NCBI GenBank assembly: GCA_002402945.1
Contig: DHGV01000107.1
Location: 1-15,798 of the forward strand
Direction of reading: 5' to 3'
Length of the DNA stretch: 15,798 bases
DNA from: Pelotomaculum sp. UBA4789
Lineage (GTDB): Bacteria; Bacillota; Desulfotomaculia; Desulfotomaculales; Pelotomaculaceae
The notes below the pieces were generated by a model, which did not search any database, was not told the origin of the DNA, and worked only from the letters and a program-made list of their open reading frames with translations. Below, in pieces: positions 6,599 to 13,347 of this stretch (positions within the stretch are counted from its first letter, which is position 1; each line of letters begins with the position of its first letter). Both the position numbers and the translations under genes were made by a program.

Positions 6599-6686
6599 GC
6601 AGGTTCGATTTCAATCGAACACGGCGCTTTAGCGCCTAACTTGTTTAGGTTCCTCGTTATATCTGTGCGAATAAATTCGCACCTAC
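6599..6686. repeat. REP-doublet-like element with inverted palindromic ends
   Basis: The left end reads GCAGGTTCGAT-TTCA-ATCGAAC (hairpin 6603-6620). The right end, read on the minus strand, is GTAGGTGCGAAT-TT-ATTCGCAC (hairpin 6665-6682). The two ends are inverted, diverged copies of one unit: GYAGGT followed by a palindrome. Between them are GGCGCT-TT-AGCGCC (6623-6636) and CCTAA-CTTGT-TTAGG (6635-6649). This is the architecture of a bacterial interspersed mosaic or REP pair mobilised in trans. It lies inside the lipoyl block, between the two DGC genes, and could also act as an mRNA processing or stability element. Confidence 0.65.
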
Positions 6687-6782
6687 AATTTTCAGGATAG
6701 AAATCTAAAAAGTTGAAATTTATATAAATGATTATAAGTCAGGCTGCGAACGCGAAAACCTGGAACAGGGAGGATTAAAATT

Positions 6783-7199
6783 ATGCTGGAAGAGATAAAG
6801 CCCAAAAAAGTGGGCATCATACCCTGCAATGGCGAGGAAATCTGTGAGGGCAGTATCACCCGTTTTGCCAGCCGGAAAGTATTGGATAAGCTCAGGCCGA
6901 ACGATACCGTTACTGTATGCCTGCCGCTGTTTATCGCCGGCGGGAAGGAAGAACGGGAATTTGCCAAAAACTATCCGACTATAACCGTTGACGGCTGCGA
7001 CAAGCGCTGCAGCCAGATCAGCACCGAAAAATTGAGCGGCCGCCCGTACCACTCCATTGTGGTTTCCGACCTGCTCAAGGAACACAGTATCGAGCCGCCC
7101 AAATCGAGGCGGGCGCTTACTGATAAAGACCAGGCTGCCGTTGACCTGGTGGCTGATGAAATCACCAAAAAAGTCGATGAGATCCTGGAAAAAAGCTAG
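6783..7199 (+). CDS. DGC-domain putative zinc-binding protein (second copy)
   Basis: This 138-aa protein has VGIIPCNGEEICEGSITRFA at the N-terminus, TVCLPLFIAGG, and ITVDGCDKRCSQIS (residues 67-80). The DGC-x-x-x-C core is shared with the gene at 6141, but overall similarity is limited, so this is an old paralogue rather than a recent duplication. Cysteines are C15, C21, C46, C72 and C76. The start follows GGGAGGATTAAAATT. The OsmC-family gene begins 11 nt after its stop. A metal-binding or redox role in the lipoyl block is plausible but not shown. Confidence 0.85.
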   Translation: MLEEIKPKKVGIIPCNGEEICEGSITRFASRKVLDKLRPNDTVTVCLPLFIAGGKEEREFAKNYPTITVDGCDKRCSQISTEKLSGRPYHSIVVSDLLKEHSIEPPKSRRALTDKDQAAVDLVADEITKKVDEILEKS

Positions 7200-7210
7200 G
7201 GAGGTACAGT

Positions 7211-7636
7211 ATGGCTGCTTATACAAACAAGGTGGTCTGGACAGGCGGACACCTCGGTATTGCTTACTGTGAAAATGGCGCCGAGATGGATTTTTCCGCC
7301 CCGCCTGACCTACACGGACATCCGAACATGATGACACCGGAGGACGCCTACATGATGGCAGTGAATACCTGCGTCCACATGATGGTGATCTGGGCGGTGG
7401 AGCGCTTTAAGCTGGATTTGGTTTCATTTGAGTGCACCGCTGTTGGCGAGGTGGAGGAGCATATTGACAAGACCTCCTGGTTCAAAAAGGTTGTGCTGCA
7501 GCCCAAAATTAAGGTGCGGGGCAGCTCTGTTAACATGGTGCAGAGGGCGTTGCAGATGGCCAGAAAATATTCCACCATAGCAGAGTCAGTAAAAAGCGAG
7601 ATCATCATGGAGCCGCAGATCGAAATAGTACAATAA
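7211..7636 (+). CDS. OsmC-family protein
   Basis: This 141-aa protein matches the OsmC/Ohr fold: an N-terminal beta sheet (KVVWTGGHLGIAY), the helix with the peroxidatic-type cysteine (TPEDAYMMAVNTCVHMMVIWAVE, C54), then LVSFECTAVGEVE and a second long helix. The usual C-terminal Cys of OsmC/Ohr is replaced: the matching stretch reads ARKYSTIAESV with no Cys. C75 is an extra Cys. Ohr-type members are thiol peroxidases reduced by dihydrolipoyl proteins and Lpd (established for Ohr), which fits this setting. It lies 11 nt after the second DGC gene (GGGAGGTACAGT site) and 14 nt before lpdA, clearly one operon. Confidence 0.88.
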   Translation: MAAYTNKVVWTGGHLGIAYCENGAEMDFSAPPDLHGHPNMMTPEDAYMMAVNTCVHMMVIWAVERFKLDLVSFECTAVGEVEEHIDKTSWFKKVVLQPKIKVRGSSVNMVQRALQMARKYSTIAESVKSEIIMEPQIEIVQ

Positions 7637-7650
7637 CAGGAGAACGCTCA

Positions 7651-9039
7651 ATGCCAAATGAAACATTTGATATAACATTCCTGGGCGGCGGGCCGGCCGG
7701 TTACCAGGGAGCAATCCGCGCCGCCCAGTTGGGGATGCGGGCAGCTGTTGTTGAGTTCGGCCACCTCGGCGGAGTCTGTCTAAACCGCGGCTGCATCCCG
7801 ACCAAGACGATCAAGGCCTCGGTCGACCTGCTGTACCGTGCCAGGCGGGCTAAAGAATACGGCCTGGAGATCGGTCCAGCCAGCCCGGATATCGGGGCGA
7901 TCATTGCCCGCAAAGAAAAGGTGGTCGGCCTGCTGCGGGGCGGTGTAGGCCAGTTATTACGCGCCAATGGTGTTACCCTGTTCGAAGGGCGCGGCCGGCT
8001 GGTCTCTCCGGTTGAATTGAAGGTGGAAACTGAAAGCGGCACAGCCAACCTGAAAACAAAAAAGATTGTCATTGCCACCGGCTCCCGCCCTCTGCTGCCG
8101 GGCCCTTTCGCCGGGCAGAAACAGGGAATCATGACTACCGACGATATCCTGAATATCAGCGCTGTGCCCGGGTCACTCCTGATTGTCGGCGCCGGCGCTG
8201 CCGGTGTGGAAATGGCCTCGATCATGGCCGAACTAGGCAGCACTGTCACCCTGCTGGAGATGGCTGACCGCATACTGCCCAGGGAGGACAGCGAAATGAC
8301 GGCCTACCTGACCAGGATGCTCAAGCGTCAAAAGATTAAAATCATCACCGGCGTTGCGGTAACCGAAGTGGAGCCAGGCGACATGGTCAGGCTGACCCTG
8401 TCCGACAACCGCGTTATAGAAGGTGAAGCAGTACTTGTGGCGGCTGGCCGGGCGCTTAATATCGAGGATATAGGTTTGGCTGAAGCCGGGTTTAGCCAGG
8501 GAGACGGTCCCCTGGTTGTAAACGAGCGGATGGAAACCGCAGTACCGGGCATTTATGCCGCTGGTGACATTACGGGTGGCTGGATGCTGGCCCACACTGC
8601 CTTTGCTGAAGGGATCACGGCGGCCGAAACCGCAGCCGGGCTGAACAGCCGGATGGACTACCGGGTGGTGCCGCGCTGCTTTTTCAGCAGGCCTGAATAC
8701 GGGGCGGTAGGGCTGCCGGAAGAAGAGGCGAAAGAGCTGTATCCGGCCGTATCCTTCAGCTTTCCGCTGAAGTCCCTGGGTATGGCTCAGGCTTTAGGCG
8801 AGTGGGAAGGTATGGTCAAGCTGGTGGTGCACAAAGAGACTGGGGAAATCCTTGGCGGCCACATTATCAGCCCGCACGCCGGAGACCTGATTGCTGAAAT
8901 AGCGCTGGCTATGCGGCAGGGCATTCCCGCAAGGGGAATCATGGAAACCATCCACATCCATCCCACCCTTTCGGAAGCGGTAATGGAGGCGGCACAAGCT
9001 GCATGCGGGCAGGCCATTCACATCCTGCCGGTTAAATAA
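7651..9039 (+). CDS. lpdA: Dihydrolipoyl dehydrogenase
   Basis: This 462-aa cytoplasmic FAD enzyme reoxidises or reduces lipoyl groups with NAD(H). FAD site GGGPAG (12-17), redox disulfide GGVCLNRGCIPTK (C43, C48), ATGSRP (142-147), NAD site GAGAAG (180-185), second FAD motif GIYAAGD, and the catalytic HPTLSE (H437, E442) are all present. Length is normal and no lipoyl domain is fused at the N-terminus. It sits between the OsmC-family gene and lipA without any 2-oxoacid dehydrogenase E1 or E2 gene, so its partner is most likely the GcvH-like carrier at 5668. Confidence 0.96.
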   Translation: MPNETFDITFLGGGPAGYQGAIRAAQLGMRAAVVEFGHLGGVCLNRGCIPTKTIKASVDLLYRARRAKEYGLEIGPASPDIGAIIARKEKVVGLLRGGVGQLLRANGVTLFEGRGRLVSPVELKVETESGTANLKTKKIVIATGSRPLLPGPFAGQKQGIMTTDDILNISAVPGSLLIVGAGAAGVEMASIMAELGSTVTLLEMADRILPREDSEMTAYLTRMLKRQKIKIITGVAVTEVEPGDMVRLTLSDNRVIEGEAVLVAAGRALNIEDIGLAEAGFSQGDGPLVVNERMETAVPGIYAAGDITGGWMLAHTAFAEGITAAETAAGLNSRMDYRVVPRCFFSRPEYGAVGLPEEEAKELYPAVSFSFPLKSLGMAQALGEWEGMVKLVVHKETGEILGGHIISPHAGDLIAEIALAMRQGIPARGIMETIHIHPTLSEAVMEAAQAACGQAIHILPVK

Positions 9040-9079
9040 CTTTATTGATGAAAAAAATTTATTAAGCAGGTATTTACTA

Positions 9080-9994
9080 ATGCAGGAAGCAGATCTGAAA
9101 GTGCCGGCATGGTTAATTGATGAAATCCGCCGGGCCAAGAAAAAGAACGACCTCCCGATGCATAATTTCATCAGCAGCAGCCTGTCAGGTCATAACCTGA
9201 ATACGGTATGCAATGGCGCCAGGTGTCCCAACAGGGGCAGCTGTTACTCTCGCGGTACTGCCACCTTCATGATCCTCGGCGGCGCCTGTACCAGGAATTG
9301 CGCATTCTGCGCCGTCAGCCACGGTAGGCCGGAAGACGTTGACCATGAAGAGCCTGTACGAGTCAGGGAAGCTGTCCAAAACATGGGCTTGAAACACGTC
9401 GTTGTGACCTCGGTGACCAGGGACGACCTGCCGGACGGAGGTGCAGGCCATTTTGCCGCAACAGTAAGTGTATTGCACACTCTATGGCCCTCTCCTTCAG
9501 TCGAGGTGCTGACACCGGATTTTCAGGGTTCGCATTCTGCACTGGTTACCGTTATTGAGGCAAAACCGGAAATATTTTCTCATAATATTGAAACTGTACC
9601 ACGCCTTTACCCCGCTGTACGCCCGGGAGCCTCTTACCGCCGTTCCCTTAACCTGCTGGCGGAAGCCGTAAAAAGAGCCGGGCCTGGAACATTTGTCAAG
9701 ACCGGTTTTATGCTGGGGCTGGGAGAGAAAAAACAGGAAGTGGCAGATCTAATCAGGGACTTGGCTGCTGCCGGGATAGCCATGCTGACTATTGGCCAGT
9801 ACCTGTCCCCGTCACTGCGTCATTACGCAGTCAGGCGATATGCGCCAAACGAGGAATACGAAAAGTGGTCCGAATTTGCAGTAAAAGAGGGTTTTAAAAA
9901 CGTAAAAGCCGGGGCTCTGGTGCGCAGCTCCTACCACGCCGGTGAATGCTACCGGGAGGTGTTGTCAAATGGCACAGCGCTGGCGGCTGATTGA
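9080..9994 (+). CDS. lipA: Lipoyl synthase
   Basis: This is a 304-aa radical-SAM enzyme that inserts two sulfur atoms into protein-bound octanoyl groups. The auxiliary cluster ligands are in CNGARCPNRGSC (C44, C49, C55). The radical-SAM motif is CTRNCAFC (C70, C74, C77). The auxiliary-cluster serine is in the C-terminal VRSSYHAGE. The length is normal. The start is ATG 9080, with a weak AGCAGG site. Its 3' end overlaps lipM by 26 nt, pointing to translational coupling. It needs Fe-S clusters, which the sufCB genes downstream could supply. Confidence 0.97.
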   Translation: MQEADLKVPAWLIDEIRRAKKKNDLPMHNFISSSLSGHNLNTVCNGARCPNRGSCYSRGTATFMILGGACTRNCAFCAVSHGRPEDVDHEEPVRVREAVQNMGLKHVVVTSVTRDDLPDGGAGHFAATVSVLHTLWPSPSVEVLTPDFQGSHSALVTVIEAKPEIFSHNIETVPRLYPAVRPGASYRRSLNLLAEAVKRAGPGTFVKTGFMLGLGEKKQEVADLIRDLAAAGIAMLTIGQYLSPSLRHYAVRRYAPNEEYEKWSEFAVKEGFKNVKAGALVRSSYHAGECYREVLSNGTALAAD

Positions 9995-10751
9995 GAGCGG
10001 CCCTGGTGAGCCGGCCTGGAATATGGCCGTTGATGAGGCCCTGGTGTGCAGTCACTCCGAGGATGATTACATGCCGGTGCTGAGGCTGTATACCTGGTCA
10101 CCGCCAGCCTTGTCTTTGGGTTACTTTCAGAAAACGGCAGGGATACGTTTTGATTTGCTGGAGAAACTGGGTATAGTGCCGGTAAGGCGCTTGACCGGAG
10201 GAAGAGCTGTACTGCATTACGGTGACCTTACCTACAGCGTGGTAGCCAGAGTTGGACAGGATACGCCGCAGAGCCTGACGGCTTCCTACCATTACCTTTG
10301 CAGCGGCCTGCTGGCGGCATTTTCTTCATTGGGGCTGGATGCCAGGATGGGCGCGGAGAGCCTGGGTGCAGACAGGCCAGCGTCGTGTTTTGCCGTGGCT
10401 GCGCCAGGCGACATCACCTGGGAGGGGAAAAAATTTGTCGGCAGCGCCCAGAAGCGCTTCGGCACAGTGCTGTTGCAGCACGGTTCCATCCTCCTGCGCT
10501 CTCAGGACAAACACCTGACTGATATATTTGCCGGCGACGAGAGAACAGATGCACAATCTTTATTGGAAAAAGTAACCTGCCTGGATGATATTCTCGGGCG
10601 CCGTGTGGAGCTGGAGGAGCTTTCAGCAGCGCTGGTCAATGGCTTCAAGACAGCTTTAAACATAGAACTTTGTGACGATAGGCTTATCAGTGATGAGGAA
10701 GCTAAAGCGCAGTCCCTGTTGGGGAAATATATTGATAACCGTAAAGAGTAA
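9969..10751 (+). CDS. lipM: Octanoyltransferase of the LipM type
   Basis: This 260-aa member of the biotin/lipoate ligase-transferase family moves octanoyl from acyl carrier protein to the H protein in Firmicutes. Motifs are GPGEPAWNMAVDEAL, RRLTGGRAVLHYGDLTYSV (residues 73-91), the likely active-site Cys in ASCFAV (C140), GKKFVGSAQKR and LLQHGSILL. ATG 9969 is chosen because GGGAGGTG lies just upstream inside lipA; a longer frame from 9942 lacks a site and adds nothing conserved. LplA ligase function is the alternative, but the SCF cysteine favours LipM. Confidence 0.9.
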   Translation: MAQRWRLIESGPGEPAWNMAVDEALVCSHSEDDYMPVLRLYTWSPPALSLGYFQKTAGIRFDLLEKLGIVPVRRLTGGRAVLHYGDLTYSVVARVGQDTPQSLTASYHYLCSGLLAAFSSLGLDARMGAESLGADRPASCFAVAAPGDITWEGKKFVGSAQKRFGTVLLQHGSILLRSQDKHLTDIFAGDERTDAQSLLEKVTCLDDILGRRVELEELSAALVNGFKTALNIELCDDRLISDEEAKAQSLLGKYIDNRKE

Positions 10752-10820
10752 TCAAGATAATGTATCTTCAGGCGGTAAATTCGCGAAAAGATGAATTTCA
10801 AATTTCAATATTAATTAATG

Positions 10821-10834
10821 ATAGAAAGTTAATA
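10821..10834 (+). promoter_or_regulatory. Repeated upstream motif, copy 1
   Basis: ATAGAAAGTTAATA lies directly upstream of the ribosome binding site of the CGU selenoprotein. The identical 14-mer recurs before sufC (11608-11621), and a 10-bp version (AAAGTTAATA) at 11550-11559. It is a candidate shared operator; the regulator is unknown. Confidence 0.35.
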
Positions 10835-10851
10835 TATAGGAGGCGGAAGTA

Positions 10852-11190
10852 ATGAAAGAAATAACTATTGCCATTTTTGGGACTAAAGACCAAGTTGCTG
10901 CGGGCGGCTGCGGTTGAGGCACCGCAACCAAGACCGCATGCTGCGGTCCCACAAAGACGATGAAGGAAGAAGCGGATGACCTGAAAAAACCCCTGACGGA
11001 TAAGTTTGGTGAAACAATTAATTTTAAATACGTCGATGTCCAGGATGATGAGATGAAGGATTATCCGGACATAAAAGAGATGTTGAGCAGGGTGCGCCTG
11101 CCGTTGACAGTTATAGACGGCGAGCCGACATTTCACGGCGGTCTCTCTATCAACAAGATCACAGAGGTGATAAATAAAAAATTAAAATAG
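10852..11190 (+). CDS. Thioredoxin-fold-like selenoprotein with CGU motif
   Basis: ATG 10852 follows a strong AGGAGGCGG site. The frame reads MKEITIAIFGTKDQVAAGGCG, TGA at 10915-10917 (Sec22), GTATKTACCGPTKTMKEEADD, and on to IDGEPTFHGGLSINKITEVI and TAG at 11190. The 112-aa product is predicted as strand, Cys/Sec loop (C20, U22, C30, C31), helix, strand (FKYVDVQDD), helix, then RLPLTVIDGEPTF with a likely cis-Pro, and a last helix, i.e. thioredoxin-like. A well-formed SECIS hairpin follows the TGA. I do not recognise a named family. It resembles small cytoplasmic redox or metallochaperone proteins. Read without Sec, only residues from M37 (10960) would be called, with no ribosome binding site. 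It follows lipM by 100 nt and ends before a strong terminator. Confidence 0.87.
10932..10948 (+). promoter_or_regulatory. SECIS hairpin of the CGU selenoprotein
   Basis: GACCGCA-TGC-TGCGGTC is a perfect 7-bp stem with a 3-nt loop and G second in the loop. The loop starts 21 nt after the TGA. This fits the bacterial SECIS rules closely. The same bases encode TACCG, including the two adjacent cysteines. Confidence 0.82.
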
Positions 11191-11242
11191 TAATGGGGCA
11201 TGTGTAACTGGGAATCGTCTCCTGTCGCATAGTCTGAAAATA

Positions 11243-11272
11243 AAACCACCCGACCGGGTGGTTTGGTTTTTT
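11243..11272 (+). terminator. Rho-independent terminator after the CGU selenoprotein
   Basis: AAACCACCC-GACC-GGGTGGTTT is a perfect 9-bp stem (11243-11264), followed by GG and six T residues. It closes the plus-strand lipoyl/selenoprotein block and lies just 5' of the stop of the convergent small membrane protein gene. Confidence 0.9.
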
Positions 11273-11276
11273 ACAT

Positions 11277-11486
11277 TCAGCTCGGTTTTCTGACCGGAGT
11301 ATCCTTCTTATCACACCTGTTAATCCCCATGATTTTATAAAGTGGGCAGTATCCGGACAGGCCGGTCAGGAAAGGTATCAGACCCAGCCAACCCCAGGCG
11401 CTTTCAGGCCCCCAGAAAACAAGTGATATTACAATTAAACCCACAATAACCCTGAGCACTCTTTCGCCCATGCCGATATTACACAT
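11277..11486 (-). CDS. Small DUF2892 (YgaP-like transmembrane) family membrane protein
   Basis: This 69-aa protein starts MCNIGMGERVLRVIVGLIVI and has two hydrophobic helices (about 10-26 and 32-48) joined by a short Trp/Gly loop. GYCPLYKIMGINRC is the typical C-terminal end of DUF2892 proteins, which also occur fused to rhodanese domains. Cysteines C2, C47 and C58 are near the membrane faces. A clear AAAGGAGGTGTG site precedes the ATG at 11486. Function is unknown; a link to sulfur or thiol traffic is only suggested by the family's rhodanese fusions. It is divergent from sufC. Confidence 0.85.
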   Translation of the reverse strand: MCNIGMGERVLRVIVGLIVISLVFWGPESAWGWLGLIPFLTGLSGYCPLYKIMGINRCDKKDTPVRKPS

Positions 11487-11607
11487 TGATACACACCTCC
11501 TTTAACCCGATTATACATTGAAAAATTATAAGCGAAGCAGTTTTAAGAAAAAGTTAATAAATACTTACTAAAATGTTTATATTTCAGGCAAATATAAATA
11601 TTTATTA

Positions 11608-11621
11608 ATAGAAAGTTAATA
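11608..11621 (+). promoter_or_regulatory. Repeated upstream motif, copy 2 (before sufC)
   Basis: ATAGAAAGTTAATA is identical to 10821-10834 and stands immediately before the candidate sufC -35. A shorter AAAGTTAATA is 58 bp further upstream at 11550-11559. Its position against the promoter suggests an operator. Confidence 0.4.
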
Positions 11622-11622
11622 G

Positions 11623-11650
11623 TTTAGAAAATATTTGCTGTTATTATAAT
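11623..11650 (+). promoter_or_regulatory. Candidate promoter of sufC-sufB
   Basis: TTTAGA (11623-11628, 4 of 6 to consensus), a 16-nt spacer and a perfect TATAAT (11645-11650) lie 39 nt before the chosen sufC start. The weak -35 would suit a regulated promoter. Confidence 0.5.
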
Positions 11651-11688
11651 CACTAAAGATAACGTTTGAATATATTGAGGTGATGCAA

Positions 11689-12432
11689 ATGTTGGAAATT
11701 AAGGGCCTATCCGTAACCCTGGAAGGCAAGACCGGTCCTGTAGAAATTCTGCACGATATCAATTTGAAGCTGGAAGATCACCTCCTGTATGTCTTTACCG
11801 GGCCGAACGGCGGCGGCAAGTCTACCCTGGCCAAGGCTATCATGGGCATATACCCGGCTACTACCGGCCAAATACTTTTAAACGGGCAGGATATAACATC
11901 ACTCGGCATAACCGAGCGGGCCCGCCTGGGCATAGGCTATGCATTTCAGCAGCCGCCGCGGTTCAAGGGCATGACGGTCGGCAAAATGCTGGAAATCGCT
12001 TCCGGTAAAGACAGGACCTGCGATGAATGCAATTTTCTATATAGTGTAGGGCTCTGCCCCCAGGACTATGTCAGCAGGGAGGTTGACACCAGCCTGTCCG
12101 GCGGGGAAGTGAAAAGGATAGAGATCGCCACGCTGCTGGTCAGGGATCTGAAGGTGGCCATCTACGATGAACCGGAGGCCGGCATCGACTTGTGGAGCTT
12201 CAGCAGGCTGATCGAAACTTTTAACAACCTGCATGCACAGTTCGCTACTACAATCATCCTGATCTCACACCAGGAAAGGATCATCAACCTGGCGGACGAG
12301 ATCATCCTGGTTGCCGACGGGACCATCAAAGTAAAGGGTAAAAAGGATGAGATCTGGCCGCAGATCATGAAGGACGCGGCATGCTCTTGCCGGGGAACCT
12401 GTGACGAAAGGGTGAAAGAAAATGCTGAATGA
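11689..12432 (+). CDS. sufC: SufC-like Fe-S cluster assembly ATPase (SmsC type)
   Basis: This 247-aa ABC-type ATPase drives Fe-S cluster assembly on its SufB-family partner in the cytoplasm. Walker A GPNGGGKST (38-46), Q-loop YAFQQPPRF, signature SLSGGEVKR, Walker B VAIYDEPEAGID and the H-loop ILISHQER are all present. The C-terminus carries a small Cys cluster, CSCRGTC, uncommon in classical SufC. ATG 11689 is chosen because GAGGTG sits 6 nt upstream; the frame also allows GTG 11680 and ATG 11683, both too close to the site. It overlaps sufB by 11 nt. No sufD, sufS or sufU is present, so this is the two-gene minimal form. Confidence 0.92.
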   Translation: MLEIKGLSVTLEGKTGPVEILHDINLKLEDHLLYVFTGPNGGGKSTLAKAIMGIYPATTGQILLNGQDITSLGITERARLGIGYAFQQPPRFKGMTVGKMLEIASGKDRTCDECNFLYSVGLCPQDYVSREVDTSLSGGEVKRIEIATLLVRDLKVAIYDEPEAGIDLWSFSRLIETFNNLHAQFATTIILISHQERIINLADEIILVADGTIKVKGKKDEIWPQIMKDAACSCRGTCDERVKENAE

Positions 12433-13342
12433 TATTGACAAGCACATCTTGGAAATAGTTGCTGATCTGCACGGCACTCCGAAAGGAGCTTACAATATCC
12501 GCAAAAACGGCGCCGGCGTTGACCGCAGCATCACCCCCAATATCGAGATCAGGACGAAGATTGGCAAGCCTGGGATTGATGTGATCGTCAAGCCGGGGAC
12601 CAAGGGGGAGACTGTGCATATCCCGGTCATCCTTACGGCTACAGGGCTGCATGACCTTGTCTATAATACATTTGATATTGGTGAGGGTGCGGATGTAACC
12701 GTCATTGCCGGCTGCGGCATCCACAACCCGGGTGAAAGTAACGCCCAGCACGACGGCGTGCATGATTTCATTGTCCGCAAGGGCGCCAGGATGCGCTACG
12801 TGGAAAAGCACTATGGTGAGGGTAAGGGCAGCGGCAAGAAAATCCTCAATCCCCGGACCATAGTTGTCATTGAGGAGGACGGCTACGCAGAGATGGAACT
12901 GATCCAGATCAGCGGTGTTGACAATACCCTGCGCGAAACAGAGGCCAGGCTGCATGACAACGCGCACCTGTTTGTAACCGAGCGGATGCTTACTGACAGT
13001 GATCAGTTTGCCGAGTCGAGAATTACAGTTGAGCTGGCGGGACTGGATTCTTCCTCACAGGTTATCTCCCGCTCGGTGGCCAAGGACAGATCGCAGCAGA
13101 TTTTTTACCCGCGGGCGATTGGTCTTAACCGCTGCCGCGCCCATGTACAGTGCGACGCGATTATTATGGACAATGCCAAGATCCGCTCCATTCCGGAAAT
13201 CTCCGCGCAGCATGCCGATTCTCAGTTGGTGCACGAGGCCGCCATCGGCAAAATCGCCGGTGAGCAGCTGATCAAGCTGATGACCCTGGGTCTATCCGAG
13301 AAAGATGCCGAGGACACTATCCTTGAGGGATTCTTGAAATAA
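12422..13342 (+). CDS. sufB: SufB/SufD-family Fe-S scaffold protein (SmsB type)
   Basis: This 306-aa beta-helix scaffold is the partner of SufC. NPGESNAQHDGVHDFIVRKG, the core EKHYGEG, and the C-terminal block GLNRCRAHVQCDAIIMDNAK, IRSIPEISAQ and LVHEAAIGKI are the SufB/D family region. It holds the two Cys and the HEA histidine expected around the scaffold site. It is shorter than SufB of E. coli (about 495 aa), lacking the long N-terminal part, which fits the SmsB-like short homologues paired alone with SufC in anaerobes and archaea. The start at 12422 overlaps the sufC stop, and AAAGGGTGAAAG provides the site. Two hairpins follow, the second a terminator. Confidence 0.9.
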   Translation: MLNDIDKHILEIVADLHGTPKGAYNIRKNGAGVDRSITPNIEIRTKIGKPGIDVIVKPGTKGETVHIPVILTATGLHDLVYNTFDIGEGADVTVIAGCGIHNPGESNAQHDGVHDFIVRKGARMRYVEKHYGEGKGSGKKILNPRTIVVIEEDGYAEMELIQISGVDNTLRETEARLHDNAHLFVTERMLTDSDQFAESRITVELAGLDSSSQVISRSVAKDRSQQIFYPRAIGLNRCRAHVQCDAIIMDNAKIRSIPEISAQHADSQLVHEAAIGKIAGEQLIKLMTLGLSEKDAEDTILEGFLK

Positions 13343-13347
13343 GGAAG

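Noticed and set aside
6599..6686. CRISPR or phage attachment site
   Set aside because: There are no regularly spaced direct repeats with spacers and no integrase gene; the inverted palindromic ends fit a REP-type element better.
6732..7337. 201-aa minus-strand ORF opposite the second DGC gene
   Set aside because: It is an antisense shadow of a well-supported gene, with low-complexity composition and no family features.
9942..9968. Upstream start for lipM at 9942
   Set aside because: The nine extra residues are encoded within lipA, lack a ribosome binding site and are not family-like; ATG 9969 has GGGAGGTG at a suitable distance.
10915..10917. TGA as a nonsense mutation making a pseudogene
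   Set aside because: The reading frame, Cys context and SECIS-type hairpin are intact, and the same pattern is found independently in two other genes of the window.
10960..11190. 76-aa plus-strand ORF taken as a complete gene
   Set aside because: It has no ribosome binding site and is the part of the CGU selenoprotein after the TGA; the true start is 10852.
12365..12967. 200-aa minus-strand ORF opposite sufB
   Set aside because: It is an antisense shadow; the plus strand encodes a clear SufB-family protein.
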